Source: Candidatus Margulisiibacteriota bacterium
GTDB taxonomy: Bacteria > Margulisbacteria > WOR-1 > XYC2-FULL-46-14 > JAHJBW01
Reading direction: 5' to 3'
Length of the DNA stretch: 12,777 bases
Assembly (NCBI GenBank): GCA_018813405.1
Contig: JAHJBW010000244.1
Location: 1-12,777, forward strand
A program made the position numbers and the translations under genes. Of this stretch, positions 1 to 5,971 are shown in pieces. How positions within the stretch are numbered: position 1 is the first letter of the stretch; each line of letters starts with the position of its first letter. Below the pieces are notes generated by a model, which saw only the letters and a list, made by a program, of their open reading frames with translations, did not search any database and was not told the origin of the DNA.

Positions 1-702
1 CTGGGCATAGTCCCTTACCCTTCTCAAGAGCCGGTTGGCAATGCGCGGCGTTCCGCGAGACCGCCTGGCGATTTCCTTCGCTCCCTCCCTGTCGATCTCT
101 ATGGAAAGTATCCCCGCCGCCTTGGTGATTATCTTTTCAAGTTCGGGCAGTTTGTAAAACTCCATCCTGCTCACCATGCCAAACCTATCGCGCAGGGGCG
201 AGGTCAAAAGCCCCGCCCTGGTGGTAGCCCCTACCAGCGTAAAGCGCGGCAGGTCCAGGCGAATAGACCGTGCGGACGGGCCCTTGCCTATCACTATGTC
301 CAGGGCAAAGTCTTCCATGGCGGGATAGAGTACTTCTTCCACCACCCTGTTCAGGCGGTGTATCTCGTCAATGAAAAGGACGTCAAAAGCCTTAAGGTTG
401 GTAAGGATCGCGGCCAGGTCCCCCGGCCTTTCTATGGCAGGGCCGGAGGTAATCTTTACGTCCACGCCCATTTCGTTGGCCACGATGTTGGAAAGCGTGG
501 TCTTGCCCAGCCCGGGCGGCCCGCAAAAGAGTATGTGCTCCAGCGCTTCTCCGCGCGCTTTGGCCGCTTTGATGTGGATATCAAGGTTTTCCTTCAGCTT
601 TTCCTGGCCAATGAAAGAGTCAAGCTTTCTTGGCCGCAGTCCGGAAAATTCTTGATCTTCTTCGAATCTTTCAGGGGTAATTAGTCTATTCTGGTTCTCC
701 AT
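1..702 (-). CDS. ruvB: Holliday junction branch-migration ATPase RuvB (partial, C-terminal part off the left edge)
   Basis: RuvB is the AAA+ motor that, as hexamers bound to RuvA, drives branch migration of Holliday junctions in recombination and repair. The visible 234 residues run from the start codon at 700-702 to the window edge in an open frame. Walker [10 protein letters not shown] is at residues 61-69, Walker B FIDEIH at 110-115, sensor 1 GATTR at 158-162, the arginine-finger region LRDRFG at 170-175, and the sensor 2 segment [12 protein letters not shown] near 217-228. This order and spacing are diagnostic. Full-length RuvB is usually about 330-350 residues, so about 100 residues (the winged-helix DNA-binding domain) are missing only because the window ends. 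The ATG lies inside the last codons of the upstream transglycosylase gene (17-bp overlap), so the two are probably translationally coupled. Identification is near certain. Confidence 0.97.
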   Translation of the reverse strand, partial: MENQNRLITPERFEEDQEFSGLRPRKLDSFIGQEKLKENLDIHIKAAKARGEALEHILFCGPPGLGKTTLSNIVANEMGVDVKITSGPAIERPGDLAAILTNLKAFDVLFIDEIHRLNRVVEEVLYPAMEDFALDIVIGKGPSARSIRLDLPRFTLVGATTRAGLLTSPLRDRFGMVSRMEFYKLPELEKIITKAAGILSIEIDREGAKEIARRSRGTPRIANRLLRRVRDYAQ

Positions 703-2170
703 ATAGCCTTTTGTATTCGTAGTAGCTGCCCAGCACCTTCTGGACATATTCGCGGGTCTCGCGAATTGGGATCTTGATTATAAAATCGTCGTCGTCCCCA
801 TTATAGAACTCTTTTTTCCATCTGGAAACCCTTACCGGCCCGCCATTGTATCCGGCCAGCGCAAAGACGACGTTGCCGTCAAACCTGCTTAACAGATCGG
901 CCAGGTAGTAGGTCCCCAACCTTATATTGGTCTCGGCGTCATACAGCTTTGTGCTGGTATAGGATATCTTGTTGGCCTTGCACAGTATCCTGCCGGTAGA
1001 AGGGATTATTTGCATCAGCCCTTTGGCCCACGACCTGGACCGAGCATTGGGGTTGAAACGGCTTTCTTCCCTGATGAGCGCCAGTGTCAGGTAAGGGTCT
1101 ATGCTGTGCAGGTTTGAATAGTATTTGACATGGTCCCAGAAGCCTTTTGGATAAGAAAGCTCCCACAAAAGGACTGGATGATCTTCGACATTCCCGTCAT
1201 ATATGGCGTCTGTCAATTTACTTTCCACCAGTTTGATCGCGCCATTATATTTTCCCTGCCGGTGCAGTTTGTTGGCCTTGCTGACGCCAGAATCAAGCGA
1301 GGCCCTGTCCATGCCATATGTAACTATTTCGGCATCGTAGCCAAGCTGGTTCAACTTTTCTCGGGACTTATGGCCGCTATAGGTATGGTCGTACCTTTCG
1401 GCAGTGAATGTGTATATCTTAAGCGCGTCGGCAGGATTTTTTTCTTCCAGCAGTTTGCCCCACCAGAAAAGGCATTTCGGCGTGGCGTCGCCATTATGGG
1501 CAACATAAGCCTGGCTAAAGATGCGTTCGGCGTCCTGCTTGTTGCCGGCATTATACTGCAGTCTGCCCGCGCGGTAGAGGGCGTTGTCCACCAGATAGCT
1601 TTCGGGGAACTCCTCAAAAAGCCTCATGTAGAACCTGGTGGCCGCCACCGGCGATCCGTAAAGTTCGCTGTAGTAGCCAAGATAGTAAAGGGCTTTGGGC
1701 ACCAGGTCGGAGCTGGGATATTTCTGCACCACCCTCTGTAAAAGCACCAGGGCCTGTTCGTATTTTCCCCTGCTGGCGTACTTTCTGGCCTTTTCGTAGC
1801 CCTGCAGGCCAAGCAGTTTCTTCCGGGAAGAGGCTTTTTCTTTTATCAAGGCCTCACAGACGCCTTTTCTCTCCCTGGCACTGCTCTCAAAACTGCCGGC
1901 AGGGAATTCGGAAAGGATCCTGCTAAAATAGAACGCCGCCAGATAGGGGTTGCCCGCCTCAAAATGGCTTTCAGCTATTGCCATCATAGCCTGCTCGCGT
2001 CCCGCGAAAGCGGGATCAGAAAGCGAAGCGACAAAAAGTTCAATAGCCGAGCTGTAGTCTTTGTTCTTGAAGTGTTCCTGCCCGGCCGCAAAATCCGAAT
2101 AGCCGTCAGCCAGTGCAGATGTCGCGAGAAGCAGGAAAAGGAGTATTGAAAGTAGAGAATGCTTCTTCAT
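686..2170 (-). CDS. Soluble lytic murein transglycosylase with TPR-like N-terminal region
   Basis: This enzyme cleaves the MurNAc-GlcNAc bond of peptidoglycan, forming 1,6-anhydroMurNAc ends, and acts in the periplasm. The 494-residue product starts with a signal peptide (MKKH, hydrophobic core [13 protein letters not shown], cleavage likely after ALA near residue 21). Residues about 25-310 are helical repeats of TPR type, with recurring patterns such as [24 protein letters not shown] and [12 protein letters not shown]. The SLT catalytic domain fills about 345-480: catalytic Glu in IREESRFNP (E369), [10 protein letters not shown] at 384-393, NIRLG near 415 and ALAGYNGGP at 437-445. The layout matches Slt70-like proteins, somewhat shorter than the roughly 640 residues of the E. 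coli enzyme. An in-frame TTG lies two codons upstream (2174-2176); I prefer the ATG at 2168-2170 because it gives a standard signal peptide. Neither start has a clear Shine-Dalgarno. ruvB begins within its last codons. Confidence 0.93.
   Translation of the reverse strand: MKKHSLLSILLFLLLATSALADGYSDFAAGQEHFKNKDYSSAIELFVASLSDPAFAGREQAMMAIAESHFEAGNPYLAAFYFSRILSEFPAGSFESSARERKGVCEALIKEKASSRKKLLGLQGYEKARKYASRGKYEQALVLLQRVVQKYPSSDLVPKALYYLGYYSELYGSPVAATRFYMRLFEEFPESYLVDNALYRAGRLQYNAGNKQDAERIFSQAYVAHNGDATPKCLFWWGKLLEEKNPADALKIYTFTAERYDHTYSGHKSREKLNQLGYDAEIVTYGMDRASLDSGVSKANKLHRQGKYNGAIKLVESKLTDAIYDGNVEDHPVLLWELSYPKGFWDHVKYYSNLHSIDPYLTLALIREESRFNPNARSRSWAKGLMQIIPSTGRILCKANKISYTSTKLYDAETNIRLGTYYLADLLSRFDGNVVFALAGYNGGPVRVSRWKKEFYNGDDDDFIIKIPIRETREYVQKVLGSYYEYKRLYGEPE
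2000..2015. repeat. GC-rich hairpin TCCCGCGAAAGCGGGA inside the transglycosylase gene
   Basis: A perfect 6-bp stem (TCCCGC/GCGGGA) closed by a GAAA tetraloop on the plus strand lies within the coding sequence, at the residues DPAFAG of the transglycosylase. The same core occurs in widespread REP-like dispersed palindromes of bacteria. From one copy I cannot tell whether this is a captured repeat or chance. Confidence 0.4.
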
Positions 2171-2179
2171 TTGCAAGTA

Positions 2180-2188
2180 ATTCTACCA
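2180..2188 (-). promoter_or_regulatory. Extended -10 element for the transglycosylase-ruvB unit
   Basis: Reading the minus strand, TGGTAGAAT (TG-n-TAGAAT) is an extended -10 whose last base lies 9 nt before the preferred ATG. No good -35 is seen 16-18 bp upstream, where a T-run lies. With this spacing transcription would begin within a few bases of the start codon, giving an almost leaderless message, consistent with the absent Shine-Dalgarno. Confidence 0.4.
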
Positions 2189-2203
2189 CAAAAAAAATGC
2201 ATA

Positions 2204-2212
2204 TGCTACAAT
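2204..2212 (+). promoter_or_regulatory. Extended -10 promoter element for the galT operon
   Basis: TGCTACAAT (TG-n-TACAAT) stands 19 nt before the galT ATG, with GGAGG at 2221-2225 as ribosome binding site. The -35 region is weak, as tolerated by extended -10 promoters. Together with the minus-strand element at 2180-2188 it makes a divergent promoter region of about 60 bp. Confidence 0.45.
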
Positions 2213-2231
2213 ACCACCACGGAGGTATCTC

Positions 2232-3245
2232 ATGCCAGAGCTCAGACAAAACCCGGCCACCAAAGAATGGGTGATAATAGCGACCGAGCGCGCCAAACGG
2301 CCGGAAGACTTCTGCCGCAGCAACAACCTCCCTCCACTGCCCGAACACGATCCTGGCTGTCCGTTTTGCGAAGGCAACGAAAGCACCACCCCGCCTGAGA
2401 TACTCGCTTACAGAAATTTTGGCACCTGCCCCAACACCCCGGGCTGGTGGATAAGGATAGTTCCCAACAAGTTCGCCGCGCTTGTGCCGGAAGGCAATCT
2501 TAGAAGGATCAAAAGCGAAGAGTTTTTCCGCTACATGGACGGTGTGGGAGAACACGAAGTGTTGATAGAAGACCCCAAACACAACGCCACTTTCCACAAT
2601 ATGAACCAAAAGCAGATCGAAGAGATATTCCTGGCCTACCGCGAAAGGTACCTGGCCCTGCGCGAGGACCCCAGGTATGAAATGATCATCATCTTCAAGA
2701 ACCATGGCTTCAACGCCGGCACATCCCTGATACATACGCACTCCCAGCTGGTCGCCACACCTGTAACACCTTCGCACATCAGGCACCGCCTGGAAGAGGC
2801 CATGAGGTATTTTGACGACAATGGGGAATGCGTATACTGCGTGGAAGCAAAGAAAGAACAAAAAGTTCAGGAAAGGATCGTCTTCGAGACCGACAATTTC
2901 CTGTCGTTCATACCTTTTGCCGCCAGTTCGCCATTTGAGATCATGGTACTGCCCAAAGAACACGTCTCTTCGTTCGAAAGCTCGCCTGCCGGCAAAATCA
3001 AAGAGCTGGCCTATGTCATGAAACAGGTCATGATGAGGATCCACGTTGGACTGACACACCCCGACTATAATTACATGATATTCTCTTCCCCGTGTCACGA
3101 AAAAGATGTTGAATATTATCACTGGCATCTTAAGATCGTACCCAGGGTAGCATCGGTAGCCGGCTTTGAGATGGGGTCCGGCATTTACATTAACACTGTC
3201 ATACCGGAAAAGGCCGCGCAATTCCTGCGCAACGTTAAATTCTAG
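2232..3245 (+). CDS. galT: GalT-family nucleotidylyltransferase (galactose-1-phosphate uridylyltransferase-like)
   Basis: The 337-residue product belongs to the GalT branch of the HIT superfamily. Such enzymes move a nucleotidyl group through a covalent histidine intermediate, classically UMP from UDP-glucose to galactose-1-phosphate. Visible features are the N-terminal LRQNPATKEWVIIATERAKRP, zinc-binding CPFC at 43-46, a second CVYC pair at 200-203, the catalytic HTHSQ at 168-172 (HxHxQ), and the C-terminal half with YYHWHLKIVPR (295-305) and GFEMGSGIYIN (311-321). Length fits the family. The ATG has GGAGG 6 nt upstream. It heads an operon with the next two genes (gap of 9 bp, then 13 bp). 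No other Leloir-pathway gene is in the window. An ADP-glucose:phosphate adenylyltransferase-type activity, known for close relatives, is an alternative, so the family is secure but the substrate is not. Confidence 0.85.
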   Translation: MPELRQNPATKEWVIIATERAKRPEDFCRSNNLPPLPEHDPGCPFCEGNESTTPPEILAYRNFGTCPNTPGWWIRIVPNKFAALVPEGNLRRIKSEEFFRYMDGVGEHEVLIEDPKHNATFHNMNQKQIEEIFLAYRERYLALREDPRYEMIIIFKNHGFNAGTSLIHTHSQLVATPVTPSHIRHRLEEAMRYFDDNGECVYCVEAKKEQKVQERIVFETDNFLSFIPFAASSPFEIMVLPKEHVSSFESSPAGKIKELAYVMKQVMMRIHVGLTHPDYNYMIFSSPCHEKDVEYYHWHLKIVPRVASVAGFEMGSGIYINTVIPEKAAQFLRNVKF

Positions 3246-3254
3246 GATCAGGAC

Positions 3255-3659
3255 ATGGAAGAAGCAAAGCAACTACTGGAAAGGGCAGGCTATAAAGTAA
3301 AAGCCGCCAACAAAAAGGCCACGGTCATAACCCGCATAAACGGCAAGTCGCACATGGGGTATATCGAGGCGGATTTCGTTGTCGCCAAAAAGAATAAAAA
3401 GTATGTGGTGGCGGTAAAATCGGGTGAACTGGCCGATGCCAGCGAGCCGCTGACCAGGCGCCAGCTTATTGAATACTCCCATGTTTACAAGCCCGACGGC
3501 ATATTACTGCTCGACCTTAACCGCGCGGAGCTGAACAAGATCGAATTTTCTTTTCCTAAAGACGCCAGGGAGTATTTCTTCCAGTTCCTTGTAATACTTC
3601 TTATCGTCTTCGTTACCGCGGGAATTATCTGGCTTATGATACAACTCAAACTTTTCTAG
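3255..3659 (+). CDS. Small membrane-anchored protein with PD-(D/E)XK nuclease-like fold signature
   Basis: A 134-residue protein I do not recognise by name. Its first ~105 residues show the layout of a minimal restriction-endonuclease-like domain: an N-terminal helix (MEEAKQLLERAGY), strands, then GYIEADFVVAKKNKKYVVAVKSGE. Glu38/Asp40 could be the first acidic site, and VAVKSG (Lys55) looks like the second strand, where the usual Asp/Glu two residues before Lys is Ala53. A later Arg/Gln-bearing helix (LTRRQLIEYSHVY) also fits such folds. Residues about 109-130 form one transmembrane helix, leaving a short LKLF tail, so the domain is probably cytoplasmic and tail-anchored. It sits between galT and nadK in one operon, 9 bp after galT. 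Function is inferred from pattern only; the domain may be inactive. Confidence 0.75.
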   Translation: MEEAKQLLERAGYKVKAANKKATVITRINGKSHMGYIEADFVVAKKNKKYVVAVKSGELADASEPLTRRQLIEYSHVYKPDGILLLDLNRAELNKIEFSFPKDAREYFFQFLVILLIVFVTAGIIWLMIQLKLF

Positions 3660-3672
3660 AAGGAGAATTACC

Positions 3673-4491
3673 ATGCAAAAGATCGCTATATATTACAAGG
3701 AAGAAGACAATTTAATAAGCAGTACCGCCAGCCAGCTGATCAAGGAGCTGAAACAAGAATACAAGATCGTAAAAAAAGATCCCGACCTTGTCCTGACCCT
3801 GGGCGGGGACGGCACCATTTTGCGCGCGGCGCGCACAGCTTCCAAGATAGACTGCCCCATACTGGGCGTGCATCTTGGGGGCGTGGGCCTTTTGACCGAG
3901 ATCAACCTTGAAGAGATAAACACTGCCCTGAAAAAGATCAAGGAAAAGAAATACATTATTGATGAACGAGCCATGATCGAAGCGGATATTTTAAAAAGGG
4001 GCAAAGCGGTAAAATCGTTTGTGGCCCTGAACGACATCGTCATCGGCAAAAACGAGATCGCCCGCACCATAAGGCTGGAGGCGGTCTCGGGGAAAATGGT
4101 CCTGGCGGACTACGCCGCCGACGGCCTGATCATCTCGACCCCCACCGGCTCTACCGCATACAATTACGCGGTAGGCGGCCCGATCCTGCCTCCCCATTGC
4201 GGCCAGTTCATCATCTCCCCTATCTGCCCACACCGCTCGGCCGACCGCTCCATAGTGTATGACAAGCCCGTAACGGTCGAGGTGACCAAGGGCAGGAACG
4301 TAATGCTTACCGCCGACGGACAGCGCACCTTCAGCCTGCACCAGGGCGACAAGATACTGATAAAACCATCAGCTAAAAAAACAAAATTCCTGCGTTTTAA
4401 GGAATATGATCTGTGGGGCTTGATGCGACAGAGGTTAAACTGGGGTTATCCCGACCAGTCGTGCCAGGGCCCATGTTGCGGCCAGGCTTGA
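3673..4491 (+). CDS. nadK: NAD kinase
   Basis: NAD kinase phosphorylates the 2'-OH of NAD+ to give NADP+, using ATP or polyphosphate, in the cytosol. The 272-residue product has GGDGTIL at 44-50, GVHLGGVGLLTE at 65-76, the ALND motif at 118-121, the DGLIISTPTGSTAYNYAVGGP region at about 150-170, a family-typical ISPICPHRSADRSIV at 181-195, and TADGQ at 213-217. The start ATG has AGGAG 7 nt upstream. The end is unusual: after the common LRQRLNWG-like helix it adds YPDQSCQGPCCGQA with three cysteines. The stop codon directly abuts the convergent gene at 4492. It is the last gene of the galT operon. Identification is secure. Confidence 0.95.
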   Translation: MQKIAIYYKEEDNLISSTASQLIKELKQEYKIVKKDPDLVLTLGGDGTILRAARTASKIDCPILGVHLGGVGLLTEINLEEINTALKKIKEKKYIIDERAMIEADILKRGKAVKSFVALNDIVIGKNEIARTIRLEAVSGKMVLADYAADGLIISTPTGSTAYNYAVGGPILPPHCGQFIISPICPHRSADRSIVYDKPVTVEVTKGRNVMLTADGQRTFSLHQGDKILIKPSAKKTKFLRFKEYDLWGLMRQRLNWGYPDQSCQGPCCGQA

Positions 4492-4683
4492 TCAGTTAAG
4501 GCTCCGGGAAAAGTCGGCCAGCTTACCGGGCTCTTTTATCATGGCCAGCACCTGTTCTTTCCTTACAGGATAGGTCGCGTAAAGCACTTTCTTTTCAAGG
4601 GCGGACTGCATGACCTTTTTAAGAAAATCGGTCACCACGTGCTGGGTCATCTGTTCTATGACTTTGTTCTTGTTCATGGCCAT
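4492..4683 (-). CDS. Small hypothetical protein
   Basis: A 63-residue basic, helical protein (from the ATG at 4681-4683) that I do not recognise. It begins MAMNKNKVIEQMTQHVV, continues with an amphipathic helix (TDFLKKVMQSALEKK) and has no cysteines, signal peptide or membrane segment. A GTG one codon upstream (4684-4686) and an ATG two codons in (4675-4677) are alternative starts; GAGG at 4690-4693 favours the ATG at 4681-4683, while GGAGG at 4695-4699 better fits the GTG. It is convergent with nadK with no spacer between stop codons. The ribosome binding site and typical composition support a real gene, but no function can be given. Confidence 0.6.
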   Translation of the reverse strand: MAMNKNKVIEQMTQHVVTDFLKKVMQSALEKKVLYATYPVRKEQVLAMIKEPGKLADFSRSLN

Positions 4684-4702
4684 CACTTGCCTCGCCTCCA
4701 GG
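4684..4702 (-). promoter_or_regulatory. Ribosome binding site region within a small inverted repeat
   Basis: On the minus strand the purine-rich Shine-Dalgarno stretch GGAGGCGAGG lies 3' of CGCC, and CGCC-TGGA-GGCG can fold into a 4-bp hairpin with a 4-nt loop that covers part of GGAGG. A second GAGG nearer the start stays free. Control by folding is possible but unproven. Confidence 0.3.
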
Positions 4703-4871
4703 CGGGTCTCCTTCTATATAGTTATCGTCAATTTTGGGGGGAAATTTCACGCATCTTTATAAGCGGCTTAGTCTTTCTCATGACATCATGACCCTTTACT
4801 ACGCAAAAACATCACACATGGAAAACACAAATTCTCTCTAATTCTGTCTTCGCGAATTACTCTAATGATCC

Positions 4872-4994
4872 CTGTCGCTTATTGCTCCAATGAACTCAAA
4901 TTGACACTTATCCGGACATTTTTATTTCGGATAGGTGATGATTTGCATTGATTGGATAAATTGGAGATTTTTTCATTAGTGTTATTGGCGACAG
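4872..4994. repeat. Diverged inverted repeat (CTGTCGC...GCGACAG)
   Basis: CTGTCGC at 4872-4878 pairs with GCGACAG at 4988-4994. Extending inward, the two arms stay similar over about 23 bases (17 matches by hand alignment, both ending in AATGAA when read from the outside). Such imperfect arms fit a decayed element. Confidence 0.4.
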
Positions 4995-5026
4995 CAAAAT
5001 TTGTGAAAATACGAGACATTTTTATT
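4915..5026. repeat. 12-bp direct repeat GACATTTTTATT, two copies 100 bp apart
   Basis: GACATTTTTATT occurs at 4915-4926 and again at 5015-5026, exactly 100 bp apart. On the minus strand both read AATAAAAATGTC. Repeated motifs of this kind occur as subterminal repeats of some DDE transposons; that reading is inference. Confidence 0.5.
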
Positions 5027-5095
5027 GCAACTACCTGGTTCGCTTGTAGATAATACTGATCATAAAGGGTCGCCATGTCCCCTGTCTGCCCAATC

Positions 5096-5941
5096 TTAAA
5101 AGCGGCCGCTGTTGAAACTTTCTATCTCCACAGGGCCAAATTTTAAGAAATCAAACCAGGCCCTGGCATATTCCGCCTTCCAGGCTACAGAGGAATCAAG
5201 CTCTTTGAGTCGCAAAGCAAAGGTCCTTCTAAAAGGCTCAAACCTTATAAGCCAGGAATAGACCAAATCCCTGCTGAAATGTTCAACTTTCAGATGATAC
5301 GCCAGAACCGCCTGATCAAAAAGCTCCGCGTTGAACCGATCACAGTTCCCCATAAGACTTATGATATGCCGCGACAGAATAAAATTATTATACCTGCCAT
5401 CATCTTCGCGCGAGAGAAAAAGGTTAAAAGTTTCCAGTAAAAGCTGTTGAAATTTTGGCAGGGTCAGTTGATGGCATTTTAATTCAAGCTTAATTATTTC
5501 AATCAAGCGCTCCGCGAAAAAACTTCTTAATTCCTCAGCCTCGGCAGAATTATATTTAGCAAGCATATTGATAAGTTTTAGCCCAAATATGTAATGTTCG
5601 TTATCCAACATGGGATCATTTGGTCCGCAAAACACATCGGCAGGACTGGCCGGATGCTTTCCATTCATGACAGCCGCAATATCAATACTTCTCTCCGGAG
5701 GAAAGTCATCCAGCCTGGCGACAATGGCCACGGCCAGCGAGGAAGCTTCCATCCTCAATCTGATATCCGAGAACTCATCGCTTAAGATCGGGCTGATAAC
5801 GCCGCGCAGTGTGCGCCGCAGTACAGATGGGGATGTTTCCTGTTTTACCCAGCAGGTTCTTGCAAACCTTAAAAAGGCCGGTGTAACTACACGAGATATG
5901 TTCATGTATTTATATCGACAGGTCGGGCAGCAAAATTTCAT
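5096..5941 (-). CDS. Hypothetical helical protein with N-terminal CPTC motif
   Basis: I do not recognise this protein. From the chosen ATG (5939-5941) it has 281 residues and begins MKFCCPTCRYKY, a start typical of proteins with a short zinc-binding CxxC, though no second CxxC pair is present. The rest is predicted largely helical with no membrane segments, with amphipathic stretches such as EELRSFFAERLIEIIKLELK and FQQLLLETFNLFLSRE, possibly a HEAT- or TPR-like array. The frame stays open upstream to an ATG at 6017-6019 (307 residues). That longer start would overlap the divergent HD gene by 48 bp, and its extra 26 codons look like intergenic DNA, so I prefer the shorter form. No strong Shine-Dalgarno precedes either start. 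It is transcribed away from the HD-domain gene, from which it is separated by an inverted repeat. Confidence 0.65.
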   Translation of the reverse strand: MKFCCPTCRYKYMNISRVVTPAFLRFARTCWVKQETSPSVLRRTLRGVISPILSDEFSDIRLRMEASSLAVAIVARLDDFPPERSIDIAAVMNGKHPASPADVFCGPNDPMLDNEHYIFGLKLINMLAKYNSAEAEELRSFFAERLIEIIKLELKCHQLTLPKFQQLLLETFNLFLSREDDGRYNNFILSRHIISLMGNCDRFNAELFDQAVLAYHLKVEHFSRDLVYSWLIRFEPFRRTFALRLKELDSSVAWKAEYARAWFDFLKFGPVEIESFNSGRF

Positions 5942-5956
5942 CCCAAGTGAAATTTT
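5932..5956. repeat. Perfect 9-bp inverted repeat between the divergent genes
   Basis: AAAATTTCA (5932-5940) and TGAAATTTT (5948-5956) are exact reverse complements separated by 7 bp. The site covers the preferred start of the leftward gene and lies 15 bp upstream of the rightward HD gene. Its size and position suit a dimeric regulator's operator, but none is identified. It is distinct from the Rex sites, lacking the TTGTGAA arm. Confidence 0.5.
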
Positions 5957-5971
5957 TACTTTTTTTAATAG

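Larger units (their letters stand above)
4687..5095. other. AT-rich intergenic stretch with degenerate repeats
   Basis: About 410 bp without a convincing gene. Composition is clearly more AT-rich than the flanking genes. It contains a 12-bp direct repeat (4915-4926 and 5015-5026), a diverged inverted repeat of about 23 bp (4872-4894 and 4972-4994) and a small inverted repeat (ATCCG...CGGAT, 4910-4914 and 4928-4932). One minus-strand open frame of 65 codons (4879-5076) has no ribosome binding site and spans the repeats, so I do not call it. The pattern suggests the remains of a mobile-element end rather than a promoter region. Confidence 0.5.

Noticed and set aside
358..684. Two plus-strand open frames at the left end
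   Set aside because: Both lie antisense to the ruvB N-terminal half, which has Walker A and B motifs.
1130..1741. Plus-strand open frame of 203 codons inside the transglycosylase gene
   Set aside because: It is antisense to the TPR-like region of a well-supported gene and has no start signals.
2106..3272. Long minus-strand open frame of 388 codons opposite galT
   Set aside because: It is antisense to a clear GalT-family gene with all family motifs and has no recognisable domain or ribosome binding site.
4879..5076. Minus-strand open frame of 65 codons in the AT-rich gap
   Set aside because: It has no Shine-Dalgarno and no recognisable domain, and its codons are made of the direct and inverted repeats; treated as part of the decayed element.
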